Origin: Acidovorax sp. GW101-3H11
GTDB taxonomy: Bacteria > Pseudomonadota > Gammaproteobacteria > Burkholderiales > Burkholderiaceae_C
Assembly: GCF_001633105.1 (NCBI RefSeq)
Contig: NZ_LUKZ01000001.1
Coordinates: 410,237-451,138, forward strand
Length of the DNA stretch: 40,902 bases
Direction of reading: 5' to 3'
A program made the translations under genes and the position numbers. Below the pieces are notes generated by a model. It did no database searches. It was given only the letters and a program-made list of their open reading frames with translations, and was not told the origin of the DNA. Positions 40,784 to 40,902 of the stretch are shown one piece after another. Each line of letters opens with the position of its first letter. Positions within the stretch are counted from its first letter, which is position 1.

Positions 40784-40902
40784 TCAATGAAAATCCCGGC
40801 TGCCCTGCAGCGCCTGGGCCATGCGGCCGAGCAGCGGGGTCAGGTCCTTGAAGCGCTGGGCGACCAGGTGGCGCACTACGGCGGGTGCCTGGCCTGAAGG
40901 GG
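40784..40902 (-). CDS. C-terminal fragment of an unidentified gene (cut by window edge)
   Basis: The minus strand is open from the right edge to a TGA at 40784. The fragment reads PSGQAPAVVRHLVAQRFKD followed by LTPLLGRMAQALQGSRDFH. Third positions are almost all G or C, as in the core genes of the window, so it is probably a real gene. The family is not clear; the end of a regulator or enzyme is possible. High GC here contrasts with the Sel1/RTX region, and so marks the right border of that island. Confidence 0.55.
   Translation of the reverse strand, partial: PSGQAPAVVRHLVAQRFKDLTPLLGRMAQALQGSRDFH

Noticed and set aside
1..40902. CRISPR arrays, insertion sequences, prophage genes and integrases.
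   Set aside because: No regularly spaced repeats, transposase or integrase motifs were seen on either strand. The right-end remnants are the only sign of gene exchange.

Overview
The window is a GC-rich chromosomal segment with strongly GC-biased third codon positions. Protein families, gene order and a dispersed repeat all point to a betaproteobacterium of the Comamonadaceae, most like Acidovorax (inference; no database search was possible). The repeat has a GCTATT..AATAGC core. Almost everything is ordinary chromosomal coding sequence. The exception is the right end (about 39.2-40.7 kb), which is less GC-rich and holds broken or orphan genes.

Layout. (1) 1-3.3 kb: a leftward set pirin - DoxX - flavodoxin-like quinone reductase - OsmC (cut by the window edge), divergent from a LysR regulator; this looks like an electrophile/quinone/peroxide response module. 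(2) 3.4-10.4 kb: FAD oxidoreductase, gluQ and trmB with overlapping ends, then a diguanylate cyclase. The cyclase converges on a large HD-GYP phosphodiesterase, so a c-di-GMP maker and a probable breaker sit tail to tail. (3) 10.5-13.2 kb: alaS, leftward. (4) 13.4-23.3 kb: a trans-4-hydroxy-L-proline catabolic locus. It holds pyrroline-4-hydroxy-2-carboxylate deaminase, a lone branched-chain-type binding protein, 4-hydroxyproline 2-epimerase, a three-subunit D-hydroxyproline dehydrogenase, a complete TRAP transporter and a GntR/FCD regulator. Two promoters in this locus share the same AT-rich operator-like element. (5) 23.4-32.4 kb: a GABA/polyamine locus. A MocR/GabR-type regulator diverges from gabT, followed by a four-gene polyamine-type ABC transporter and gabD. 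Three CTGYACA direct repeats lie in the divergent promoter region. (6) 32.5-35.1 kb: a small lipoprotein, a YeeE/YedE thiosulfate-type transporter and a secreted rhodanese; a hairpin terminator lies just before the transporter start. (7) 35.4-39.2 kb: tRNA-Gly(CCC), a small unknown protein, a Cache-type chemoreceptor and an RluA-family pseudouridine synthase. (8) 39.2-40.9 kb: an orphan RTX C-terminal module, a Sel1-repeat gene broken by a 7-bp tandem duplication, a coding-like remnant, and the end of one further gene.

How it fits together: hydroxyproline is imported (TRAP), epimerised, oxidised and deaminated to 2-oxoglutarate semialdehyde. No dedicated dehydrogenase for that product is present here; the only aldehyde dehydrogenase in the window is the gab-operon enzyme. 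Putrescine or GABA enters by the ABC system and is converted by GabT and GabD to succinate. The most unusual sequence-level observations are an in-frame 66-bp copy of the dispersed repeat inside gluQ, the 7-bp duplication that breaks the Sel1 gene, the shared operator of the hydroxyproline promoters, and the large insertion inside the HD-GYP catalytic domain.
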